From Haliea sp. (GTDB taxonomy: Bacteria; Pseudomonadota; Gammaproteobacteria; Pseudomonadales; Halieaceae): DNA of 58,921 nucleotides. A program made the position numbers and the translations under genes. This document shows positions 1-8,346 of the stretch, one piece after another; position 1 is the first letter of the stretch, and each line of letters starts with the position of its first letter. The DNA lies in contig PKDD01000007.1 in NCBI GenBank assembly GCA_002862465.1, positions 1-58,921 on the forward strand, written 5' to 3'. The notes below the pieces were generated by a model, which did no database searches, was not told where the DNA came from, and saw only the letters and a list, made by a program, of their open reading frames with translations.

Positions 1-120
1 TCAGTTGGCTATCGCAACACGGGGTAGAAAAATTGCGCCCGCCACCTGAGGATGCGGTCCAACTGCGAGATCCTGACGCAGAAAGCCTATGAGATTACTC
101 AAGCTGCCCCTTTATTCACA

Positions 121-250
121 CCCGGATATCACAGGTAAATAAAGGTTATCACCTGTATTGAAAAACAGGATGTCATAGATAAAATCGCGGCTGCTCTTCG
201 CGAGAATGGGCAGGACATTCCGACTCTCCCGTTACTCGCACCACTGCCGG
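121..250 (+). pseudogene. Degraded IS91-type transposase C-terminus
   Basis: Reading frame 1, after an in-frame stop at 136-138, gives a segment containing KVITCIEKQDVIDKIAAAL and then ENGQDIPTLPLLAP. This strongly resembles the C-terminal tail that follows the CPxCGG zinc motif in IS91/Y2-type transposases (typically CGG-x-MKVIACIEDQDVIDKIL...LPLLAPP). The zinc motif and everything upstream are missing, and the frame runs on into unrelated sequence. I read it as a decayed fragment, not an active element. Family recognition is from memory of the motif; no end sequences of the element were identified. Nothing else is evident in bases 1-308. Confidence 0.55.
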
Positions 251-308
251 CAGCGACCAAGTCCTCGTTAGGCAGCAGCGACAATGTTGGTGGCACTGAG
301 GAGACTGT

Positions 309-1994
309 CTATTCGAGTTTGCCATATCGCAGAAATAACCGATTAAATACTTTTAGTGTAATCAAGCTCGCACCAGCACCGATCATCCCAAGAATCACTG
401 TTATACCCAATGGTTTCATGACTATCGCCAATCGTCTGCGCCAGCGCCTGAATACGGGCACTTGATCCATTTTTTCTGTAATGCGGGCATTTTGACTGAA
501 GGCAACGCCCGTAATAGCTAAACCACCCAATATCAACCAAGCAGAGATGGGAATGGGGGGTAAGAAGTAAATTAATGTAAACATGAAAGCTATTGGAATG
601 AGCATCGGTAACAGAATAATCAGGTAAGGAAGGGCCTTCCCCATATAAAATACTTTCATAAACTGGCGTGAGCCGACCTGCAAAGCCTGCAGAATTTGTT
701 CGCGTCTTATCGTATCTTTTGCCATTTCAGCAATAGCAGAAAAGCCCCAACCCGCCACTCCATTTAACGCTTCACCACCAAGTTTTTCGCCACTTAATGC
801 AAAGCCGTAGTACATCAGAGAGTTTGCCTCGATATCAGTAAAAGCATCCAAATCTGTGCGAATTTGGCTTAGAGCATCAATCCACTGCGCATCATTGGGA
901 AAAATATCGGCACGCGCTCGATCTCCCAATGTAAAAACAATGTACCGGTCAGCCTTTTGGGTATGCAACTCGTCCATCAACTCGTTGCGTATGCGATCCA
1001 TCATAATATCGTTGGCCCGCATCGCCACGGTATGAATCTGCTCTTCCGGTTGCGGTTGCCATTTGAGCTTGTCGGATGCGTCGCTGCTAATAAAACTGCT
1101 GCAGCCATCCTCATAAAGAGATACCAGCCCCTGATTGTCAAAAACGCCGCCATCAACCAGTCGCACCGCTATTGCCTTGCCCTCTTCGTCTGTGTACAAC
1201 CCATTAAGGGTGTAAGGCTCCAACAGCCCAGGCACGCAGCATGATGCGACCACCGCGTCTCCAAGGCTAATCGCCTTAAGGTTGATGCGCTGTGTCAGCG
1301 TCAGGCTATCATCTGTGAATGAAAGTCTCTTCAAAATGGGCATGCTCGAAGTGCCACCGGTCACTGAAGACACACGAGATTCTCCAACAAACTCCCCCGT
1401 AAACTGAAAAAGGTGGCCTGTATTTAGCGCAGTAGCATTGAGCACCAACTTTGGAACTGAAAAAGCGTGCTCTCCCGCAGCCTCCTCGGCGCCTACTGCG
1501 ACGGAATCGAAGATCGGACTGATAGGTAGGTCATGCAAAAATATCGTCTGTGCGCCAACAATAGGGGTAAAAAAGTACGTATTAAAAAGCTCTGCCATTC
1601 GTATTGTAGAGCTATAATTTTCACTCAACATGCGCGCGTTTTTACCGCCGTCGGCAAACGTAATTACACGTAAATTATGCTGTATTGCCTTAACAAATTC
1701 CTCTTCCAACTCCCGCACCAATAATCGATATCCGTCCGCGGTCGGTTCAAGTTGATCAGTTCGATGCCCCTCCAACAACTGCTTTACTTTCAGATAATAA
1801 AAAGCACCGATAATGGAGCCACCAGATACCGTTGAAATCACTGATACAAAACGCAATAGGTCCTGTTCAGCCAGCTGCGCCAAGACACCCACATGAAAAA
1901 GCGCTGCCCGGAAACCACCACCCGACAACGCAAGCCCTAGCTTGCCGCCTCTGGCCGCTTCTGCAGAAAATTTAATTTGATTCGTTCTATCCAT
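309..1994 (-). CDS. Patatin-like phospholipase with C-terminal membrane segments
   Basis: A 561-residue protein with a patatin fold at the N-terminus. The oxyanion loop is SGGGFR (24-29). The nucleophile elbow TVSGGS has Ser57 as likely nucleophile (the first Gly of GxSxG is Thr). The catalytic Asp is in DGG (281-283). The family hydrolyses acyl ester bonds of phospholipids. The last third carries hydrophobic stretches around residues 455-500 and 525-550, so the enzyme is probably anchored in the inner membrane with its catalytic part in the cytoplasm. No signal peptide is visible. The gene stands alone between the IS remnant and a gene-free stretch. The substrate cannot be deduced. Confidence 0.85.
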   Translation of the reverse strand: MDRTNQIKFSAEAARGGKLGLALSGGGFRAALFHVGVLAQLAEQDLLRFVSVISTVSGGSIIGAFYYLKVKQLLEGHRTDQLEPTADGYRLLVRELEEEFVKAIQHNLRVITFADGGKNARMLSENYSSTIRMAELFNTYFFTPIVGAQTIFLHDLPISPIFDSVAVGAEEAAGEHAFSVPKLVLNATALNTGHLFQFTGEFVGESRVSSVTGGTSSMPILKRLSFTDDSLTLTQRINLKAISLGDAVVASCCVPGLLEPYTLNGLYTDEEGKAIAVRLVDGGVFDNQGLVSLYEDGCSSFISSDASDKLKWQPQPEEQIHTVAMRANDIMMDRIRNELMDELHTQKADRYIVFTLGDRARADIFPNDAQWIDALSQIRTDLDAFTDIEANSLMYYGFALSGEKLGGEALNGVAGWGFSAIAEMAKDTIRREQILQALQVGSRQFMKVFYMGKALPYLIILLPMLIPIAFMFTLIYFLPPIPISAWLILGGLAITGVAFSQNARITEKMDQVPVFRRWRRRLAIVMKPLGITVILGMIGAGASLITLKVFNRLFLRYGKLE

Positions 1995-2388
1995 ATTGTA
2001 CGAGATCCAATACGATCAAGGGAGCGCTGATAGTAAAGTGCAGGCCGATGTAATTAGCCAGCGATAATACTTGGCGCAATCGGCCTAGGCCAGAACTCAT
2101 GTGTCACCATCAGTTCGGGCACATTAACACTAGGAACGAAAGAATTCTGGTCCAATTGCTTCAGGTGATCACCCTAAGACGATAACGCCACCCGCTTGAT
2201 CATTTTACGCCCATTTTTTATACTTCTGTGACTTGGCCGCACTCCAGATTAAGGTGAAACCATCCTAGGCTAAATAAATTATCCGCAAGCAGTCCTGGTG
2301 GATAATAAACAGAGTATCAAGTCCTTCACGCTAATACTGTGAGGGAGAGCTCGTTCAAAGTAACCCACGTTTCGTTGTTGACACAGAG
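1995..2388. other. Gene-free stretch
   Basis: About 390 bases between two minus-strand genes. It must hold the promoter of the patatin gene. I see small palindromes (GGTGATCACC near 2163 and GGCCTAGGCC near 2083) and a loose inverted repeat TTATCC...GGATAA at about 2279-2309, but no convincing terminator, RNA or coding sequence. Confidence 0.4.
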
Positions 2389-3105
2389 CTAGCCATTAAA
2401 GTGCTCAATAATGGGTTGATTTTTTTCTGGGGCAATTTGGAAAGTGGCAAGATCATCGAGCGATTTTGCGAGACTATCACGTTGCATCAGAGTCGCAAGA
2501 TAGGCATCAAACCGCTCGCCCTGACAAAGGCCATAGGCCTTTGCCCAGAACACGATATGCCCCATTATGCAGTCGGCAGCTGAAAATTGATCGTCAAGAA
2601 TATATTCATGCTTATTGAGTCGCGCAAGAATCTGGGGCTCACCGTCATCGATAAACTTGCCTCGGTAGCGATCTAACGTTTTTTGATCAGCCTCGTCTTC
2701 TCCTAATATGTGTGTATGAATACGAATCTGCCAAAGCATCATATCTAGCCAGGCGCCAGCGAAATACATTATCTGCATATAGTCTGCGCGCCTAGCACCG
2801 CTGCCAGGATGAGGGCACAACTCTCTCTCTGAGTAATGATCTGCAAGCCATTCGACCATGGCCACGCTTTCCAGCATGTGCTGAATCGAACCATCTTCCC
2901 AGTGGATCTCGAGCACTGGTACGCTGTGGTTAGGATTGAGAACCAGGTAGCCTGCTTCGTACTGTGCACCCTCGTATAACTCAACCCGCTTAACTTCGAA
3001 ATCGTCACCGAGGATTTCATGCAACATCCAACGAACTCGGACACTCCGAGTCGCAGGGTAATGATGGAGAACGAATTTTTTGACTTTCATGGTTGCGTGT
3101 TTCAT
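2389..3105 (-). CDS. Glutathione S-transferase family protein
   Basis: 238 residues. The N-terminal thioredoxin-like domain (about 9-90) begins KKFVLHHYPATRSVRVRWMLHE, with the cis-Pro segment NHSVPVLE and the following ES (SIQHMLESVAMVEWL) that binds the gamma-glutamyl group in GSTs. The C-terminal all-helical domain (about 105-225) includes the N-capping motif SAADCIMGH. It is probably a cytoplasmic glutathione-conjugating or thiol-transfer enzyme of unknown substrate. A second Met at residue 6 is an alternative start; neither has a strong Shine-Dalgarno. It is a single gene, with about 300 bases on its upstream side before the next gene. Confidence 0.85.
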   Translation of the reverse strand: MKHATMKVKKFVLHHYPATRSVRVRWMLHEILGDDFEVKRVELYEGAQYEAGYLVLNPNHSVPVLEIHWEDGSIQHMLESVAMVEWLADHYSERELCPHPGSGARRADYMQIMYFAGAWLDMMLWQIRIHTHILGEDEADQKTLDRYRGKFIDDGEPQILARLNKHEYILDDQFSAADCIMGHIVFWAKAYGLCQGERFDAYLATLMQRDSLAKSLDDLATFQIAPEKNQPIIEHFNG

Positions 3106-3401
3106 GGCTTCAGGTCCGTACCAAATATGCCATATATAAACTTTTTAGGTCAACCTACCTACCCACAGATAGCGCTTTGCGGCGCGAGGCAAGGAAACCT
3201 TCGATGTCCCGGTGACTGAGATTTAATCTGTAATAGAGACTGGTGGCGTGACTGATGATGTCAGGTCTAAAATGGTAACGATTACAGTTATTTATTGCGA
3301 GAATGCGATGACTTCTGTAACTTTTCGGTACCCGACTTTTTCATCTGAAGGGGCGGCTATAGCGATATTGCGGGCGGATCAAGGCCTTCACTGTGTGTAA
3401 A

Positions 3402-5930
3402 TCAGCCTCTAGGGGAACTGACCCAAAAGGAGAGGAGTGTCCACGTGTTGCTGCCATGATTATGCAAGTGATACAAGATCGTTTCGCCGACAGGTGCTGC
3501 GACCGGAGACGGTACAGTGATATCGTAAATACCCCCTTTGTTGGGAATTTCGATAAGGTTCTCCCATATAACGGTGCCACCTATAGAAATTGCCACGTGA
3601 GCTTCCGCAGGCTCGTCAAAGCGCAGTTGCGAATGCCAAAGCACCAGATGGAGATCATCACCCTTATTGATGGTAGCTTTGCTAGGCTGCGATAGGGAGA
3701 GATAGTTACAGTAGCCAGTTTGTACTTCGAGAGCGCCGTCCTCTTCATACCACGCATTGTCCGGACAATTGACCTCTGCGGGTCTGTCAGATGCGAGTGA
3801 ATCCTGCGCCGCCGGCACAGGATGCCAATCGGCTGCATCGACCAGTTGCTTTCGAACATCATCAACAGCACTCGGTTCATTCACAATAAACTGTCGCCTT
3901 TCCTCTACCCCAATAGCCGCGTGCTTGTCGTTCCGCAGGCTAACGCGCAAAGTATGTTTGCCGGGGGCAATATCCTGCGGCAATTCATAGAAGGTCGAGT
4001 TATCCCAGCTTGTGAGGTGTGCAGCCGCATCATCCTCGCTATCTAGGTACAAGTGGTAGTGACCACTGTGGTGGCTGTGAGAGTTATAAGCATCGCCTGC
4101 TGCGTCCATGTGGCCGTGATCAGCGTGGCTGGCAAGTGGTTCCTGTAATTTGAACGCGTTGAATAAGAGCTCAACGGGCACGTAATCGCCAGGATTAAAA
4201 ATCTGTAAATGCTTTGGCTGACCAAATCCAACAGTGGGAGGAAATTCCTGACGCCTGTTTTTGTCTTGTGGCCTGACCTTCGTAACGTAAAAGTAGTTAA
4301 CGCACATCTCGTCAAGTGTGCCTTCTCCAAATTCGACATACTGCGGCTTTATCTGTTTTCCGTTAATGAACTGCTGGTTGGAAGCCGAGTTGTCCCATGT
4401 GCATGTGAGTCTTAGACGCTCGCCTGGCTGAATAATAACCTCCTCTTCGAACACGTATTCATCTTGCCAGCCAAAATCCCAATCTCTAATATCCACAAGC
4501 ATTACTTCGGTACCATCATCGCGCAACAGTTCGATCGAAGCCGATTTGCCCAGTACATGCTGGTGCATAAACACGCTGTGCATCGCCACAGGCTCGTCTG
4601 CCGTCAACCCAATGCTAGCACCCCCAGAAAACGAAATAGGCCACGAAAGATTTCCAACAAACTGATGTGTCACATTAGGGTCATTGGCGGGAATGGGCAT
4701 ACCCCCCGTTGGATACCAATCTATATCAAGGAAGAACAGGGTTAGGGCCTCGCGATCCACGGCGTCAACATAGCGTATGTCTAGTCTCGACTGGTCTGGC
4801 TTAGGCTCTGTATTTATGGTGTTATAGTGCATCTGCATTGCAATCTTAGAGCCCGGATCTACGCGTACGCCAGTGCCCGTTGGTAACTCCCCAGCCGTGA
4901 TGCCTGGGGCCCATACAGTTAGAGTCCTCGGAGGCACAAGCGCACCCAGGGGAGACGGTGCGCCCCAACATGGGAAGCCTGGTTTGCCGTCTGCTCCGTC
5001 TGCATCATCAAAAATATGTACATTCTCTGGATCAACGATCACTGCGAATACGTGATGAACCTGCTCTGTCACGTCCGGGATGACATTTACCGCATTGACA
5101 TATACCGTCTCGTCAAGTGGCCAATCAATCATCAAGCAGCGATATTCATCTGGTATAGTGGATGGTGTGTACGGCTCATTAATACCAATATTCAGGTTGT
5201 AATCTATTTGCAGTTCGCTTGTTACTGGCGGATCATAGTTTTTCAGTTGACCAACTGGGGCCCCGGCCTGTATCCAACCAATGAGTACTGCACGCTCCTC
5301 ATCGCTAAGTGAGCGGCTATTACGCAAACTCAAATAGTGTTCAGTGGGGGGCCATGGCGGCATAGCACCGGAGTCTATCTGATGGACAATGGCAGCGCGA
5401 ACCGCGTATACGCTGTCGTAATCCAACAGGCTGAAGGGTGCGATGTTTCCTGGACCGTGACAGTTACTACACTTATCTTCAATAATCGCTTTGGCATGAC
5501 CATAATACGTATACGCAGTCGATTGCAGTGCTGGTTTGGCCTGACCTTGCGCCGCACCTGCTCTCAGCCAATCGAGCAACAGACTCTGTTCAGCAGGCGT
5601 GACAGCGCTAAACCCCGCAGGCGGCATTCTACCGGACTCAAGCACATAGGTTATCGGTGACTTCTTACTAACAACCTCGGAATAAGCGACTAAAGAGAAA
5701 GGCGCCTGCCCCCCCGGGTTATGGCAAGTCACGCAACGGGTGTCTAGAATCGACTTGGCATGGTCATAATAGTTCAGATCAGTGCCGGCCACAGTTGCCA
5801 CTTTATTATCTGAGGCCACCAGTGCTTTAGCATCGCCATCACCAGTGCCACTGCCACCGCAGGCCTGAAACCCAAGCATGAGCATCAAAAGCGGAGGGCG
5901 CAGAACATGCAACAAATGACATTGTGACAT
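3402..5930 (-). CDS. Lipoprotein: two c-heme motifs fused to a copper monooxygenase (PHM-like) core
   Basis: 842 residues. A short signal ends at a lipobox-like FQAC with Cys24, followed by a Gly-rich linker, so the protein is probably exported and lipidated. Two tandem cytochrome c-like units follow, with heme motifs CVTCH (66-70) and CSNCH (154-158) and repeated wording (HAK-I-...C..CH...PFSL...MPP). Residues about 240-550 resemble the two halves of copper type II ascorbate-dependent monooxygenases: HH at 292-293, H368, HQH at 456-458 and Met542 as candidate copper ligands. A His-rich beta region (601-630, GHYHLYLD then PGKHTLRVSL) and a further beta domain complete the protein. PHM-type enzymes hydroxylate C-H bonds; the heme units could feed electrons. 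The substrate is unknown, and the gene is alone on this strand. Confidence 0.8.
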   Translation of the reverse strand: MSQCHLLHVLRPPLLMLMLGFQACGGSGTGDGDAKALVASDNKVATVAGTDLNYYDHAKSILDTRCVTCHNPGGQAPFSLVAYSEVVSKKSPITYVLESGRMPPAGFSAVTPAEQSLLLDWLRAGAAQGQAKPALQSTAYTYYGHAKAIIEDKCSNCHGPGNIAPFSLLDYDSVYAVRAAIVHQIDSGAMPPWPPTEHYLSLRNSRSLSDEERAVLIGWIQAGAPVGQLKNYDPPVTSELQIDYNLNIGINEPYTPSTIPDEYRCLMIDWPLDETVYVNAVNVIPDVTEQVHHVFAVIVDPENVHIFDDADGADGKPGFPCWGAPSPLGALVPPRTLTVWAPGITAGELPTGTGVRVDPGSKIAMQMHYNTINTEPKPDQSRLDIRYVDAVDREALTLFFLDIDWYPTGGMPIPANDPNVTHQFVGNLSWPISFSGGASIGLTADEPVAMHSVFMHQHVLGKSASIELLRDDGTEVMLVDIRDWDFGWQDEYVFEEEVIIQPGERLRLTCTWDNSASNQQFINGKQIKPQYVEFGEGTLDEMCVNYFYVTKVRPQDKNRRQEFPPTVGFGQPKHLQIFNPGDYVPVELLFNAFKLQEPLASHADHGHMDAAGDAYNSHSHHSGHYHLYLDSEDDAAAHLTSWDNSTFYELPQDIAPGKHTLRVSLRNDKHAAIGVEERRQFIVNEPSAVDDVRKQLVDAADWHPVPAAQDSLASDRPAEVNCPDNAWYEEDGALEVQTGYCNYLSLSQPSKATINKGDDLHLVLWHSQLRFDEPAEAHVAISIGGTVIWENLIEIPNKGGIYDITVPSPVAAPVGETILYHLHNHGSNTWTLLSFWVSSPRG

Positions 5931-6656
5931 TATTAAAAAGCCTGCTTTTATTTTTCGAAAAACGCGTCCTTGCGACTAGCGTTAAGACTATGTCGTAGAT
6001 CGATTACAGTGCTAATTACCTAGACTACATTTGTCCCACAGAGAACGCAATGCTCAGGTCTTACTCTGTCGAAGCGCTAGAATATCAAGCTTATATGACT
6101 GGAAAGAATATCGACACGCATCACTCCTTTGGTGGACGAGCCACATCAGTGATCTAACCTATTGTTCTCACTCCGCATAGATATTGCGGTAATTCATCAA
6201 CTGATCGTGTATATCAAAGAAAACAATGTGCATCATTCTCATAACGGTATCTATAATTATAGGCAATCGGCGCGGGCAACGCTGATCCGTCATCAGAGAA
6301 CCTAAAGAACAGTAAAAAGTGATTTAAATCTCCATATGATAGCAATGCCTTTGGCTTGGCATTGTTCGCCATCTCCATGTTTTAATCTGATATGACTGAC
6401 ATGACTGACATGACTGGCATCGTGGTGAGTGTCGATACTGCACGTGCCAAAGATGTGCTGAAGAAAAATGCCACACGATTCAAGTTTCGAATGAATATAA
6501 TAAGGATTAATACCCCACCTAGCTCTGCACTATGGCTTATACTAGAGAAACTCTGGCAACAAACAGATCAACATAATTTCTGCGTTAATATTCGGCACCC
6601 GAGTCAACAACACCGGATAGAGTTATTGCCTACCCACAGTCTTAAGGACCTGCATA
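5931..6656. other. Divergent intergenic region
   Basis: About 725 bases between the heme/copper lipoprotein (minus) and the chitinase (plus), presumably holding both promoters. A short tandem repeat ATGACTGAC occurs at 6392-6400 and 6401-6409, with a third copy differing by one base to 6418. A 105-codon open frame from 6392 starts on this repeat, has no recognisable protein features and overlaps the chitinase start, so I do not call it a gene. No GG-N10-GC sigma-54 element was found here. Confidence 0.4.
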
Positions 6657-8345
6657 GTGATTCGCAATATTCAGTTCGTTCTTTCGCTCCTTTTACTCAT
6701 TTCATGTGATGGAGTCCGAGCAAAATCTATTAAGGATGAGTCCCTTGAAAAAGTAAGCTGCATGGCGTCAGAATTTGCACAGCAAGGCAACGAAAATTGG
6801 CGAATCGTTACACTAAAGTTAATCAATGAGTGTAATTACAACATTAATCTAAGCAACATGCTGGTTGAATTTAAGGATAATCAGCCGATTGCAAATGTTT
6901 GGTATACGGACAATGGCAATACTTCCTATCCCGAGATCAAGTGGTCATCACAAGCTGACATCCACCGATTAAAGCTGGTTTTTTCATCAGAGCCTTACGT
7001 TCGATCAACGCTAGAGCCCAAACAAAGTATCTCACTAAATTACGGCGTTCCGGTTTTAGCCTATGCCCCAGAATCCGTAGCGGTTTACTTCAACCGCAAT
7101 GATACTGTGATGCCATTTTTACCGACAGAGCCAAAAACTATCCCTCCGCAAATGACTTCAAAAATCGCATCTTTGAGAACGAACGATTACCTGATCGGGC
7201 AACCAAAAATTGAGCGAATGATTGGCTATTTGCCATTAAACTGGAATAATTCGGGAAGTTACATAAACTCTATAGTGTCCCCTCAAGACTTGTCTAACGC
7301 AAATTACACGCACATCCTAATCGCATTTGGAGTCTTCAGCATTGATGCAAATTGCGCCATCGAAAAGGAGTGTATTCTGCTGGAACCTGATAAGAGCGAT
7401 AATATTCAGATCACCTCCGGTGATGGTTCGCAAAAAATCGATCTTAAAACGTACGTAAGGCAGCTGCACCAGCAAGGCATCAAGGTTTTGCTGTCTTTGG
7501 GTGGTGCCTCATCGCGTTTCGGTACCGTTGACTTTGAACAAAGTTTTAACATAGTGCAAGACGGCCAGAGGTCCTTCGTCAACACCGCACGAGTTTATGC
7601 AGATTCCATTGCTCGCTTAATCCAGCATTTTGACTTTGACGGCATTGATATAGACATCGAAGCTGGCTTGTCGGCGCCGGCAAGCACGGATTTGATTACA
7701 GCCGGCAGCGTAAAAACCTGTAAAAGTGGCTTTAGCGCAACAACCGGCCTCACAGCAAAAACCGGCAGCGTCTGCGCGATGACGGAAATCATTAATCAGT
7801 TGATTGATCGATACCCCAAAATGATTATAACGTTGGCACCTCAAACCCTTAATATTGCTGCAAGTCGACTAATACAAGGACAAAATCTGAACTATTCAGC
7901 GCTTATTGCCAACATCCGAGATCATCTAACGTGGGTTGGTGTGCAGGTTTATAATTCCGGCGGCATGCATGGCCCTAATGGTGAAATACAGCCGATCAAA
8001 GCAGATAATCAGACGAATGCCTCCGTCGCTATGGCACTTAACTTACTCGAAGTCTGGACTCAAGAATCGCCATATTACTTCATAAACAATACGCAAGCCC
8101 TACTCGAACCGCATCAGGTGGTACTCGGGTACCCCGCAAGCAATGGACAAAGGTCGGACGGTTCCCCTAGCGGCGACTTAAACGCCATCATCGAAGCCCT
8201 CAGGTGTCTCAATCACAACACCGACTGCCAGCGCATTGCCCCGAGAACTGCCCTATCGGAACCTATTAGTGGCGTGTTTAATTGGAATGTTAACTTTGAC
8301 CGGGCCAACGGTTTTATATTTGCAAAAACGTTGATGCATCGTTGA
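6657..8345 (+). CDS. GH18 chitinase, predicted lipoprotein
   Basis: 562 residues starting at GTG, supported by AAGGA at 6644-6648, eight bases upstream. The signal ends in the lipobox LISC (Cys17), so it is probably a lipoprotein. Residues about 25-150 form a beta-rich, possibly carbohydrate-binding N-terminal domain. A GH18 TIM barrel follows from about 185 (MIGYLPLNWNN). The catalytic motif is intact: D328-G-I-D331-I-D333-I-E335, with LLSLGGASS upstream as the usual SxGG strand and VGVQVYNSGG downstream. It should hydrolyse beta-1,4-GlcNAc links in chitin or a related glycan outside the cytoplasm. It ends one base from the stop of the convergent GH18-like gene, which lacks the catalytic Glu; the pair may act on the same polymer. 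Confidence 0.88.
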   Translation: MIRNIQFVLSLLLLISCDGVRAKSIKDESLEKVSCMASEFAQQGNENWRIVTLKLINECNYNINLSNMLVEFKDNQPIANVWYTDNGNTSYPEIKWSSQADIHRLKLVFSSEPYVRSTLEPKQSISLNYGVPVLAYAPESVAVYFNRNDTVMPFLPTEPKTIPPQMTSKIASLRTNDYLIGQPKIERMIGYLPLNWNNSGSYINSIVSPQDLSNANYTHILIAFGVFSIDANCAIEKECILLEPDKSDNIQITSGDGSQKIDLKTYVRQLHQQGIKVLLSLGGASSRFGTVDFEQSFNIVQDGQRSFVNTARVYADSIARLIQHFDFDGIDIDIEAGLSAPASTDLITAGSVKTCKSGFSATTGLTAKTGSVCAMTEIINQLIDRYPKMIITLAPQTLNIAASRLIQGQNLNYSALIANIRDHLTWVGVQVYNSGGMHGPNGEIQPIKADNQTNASVAMALNLLEVWTQESPYYFINNTQALLEPHQVVLGYPASNGQRSDGSPSGDLNAIIEALRCLNHNTDCQRIAPRTALSEPISGVFNWNVNFDRANGFIFAKTLMHR

Positions 8346-8346
8346 A

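Noticed and set aside
6392-6709. 105-codon open frame beginning on the ATGACTGAC repeat
   Set aside because: No ribosome site or recognisable domain, and it overlaps the well-supported chitinase start.
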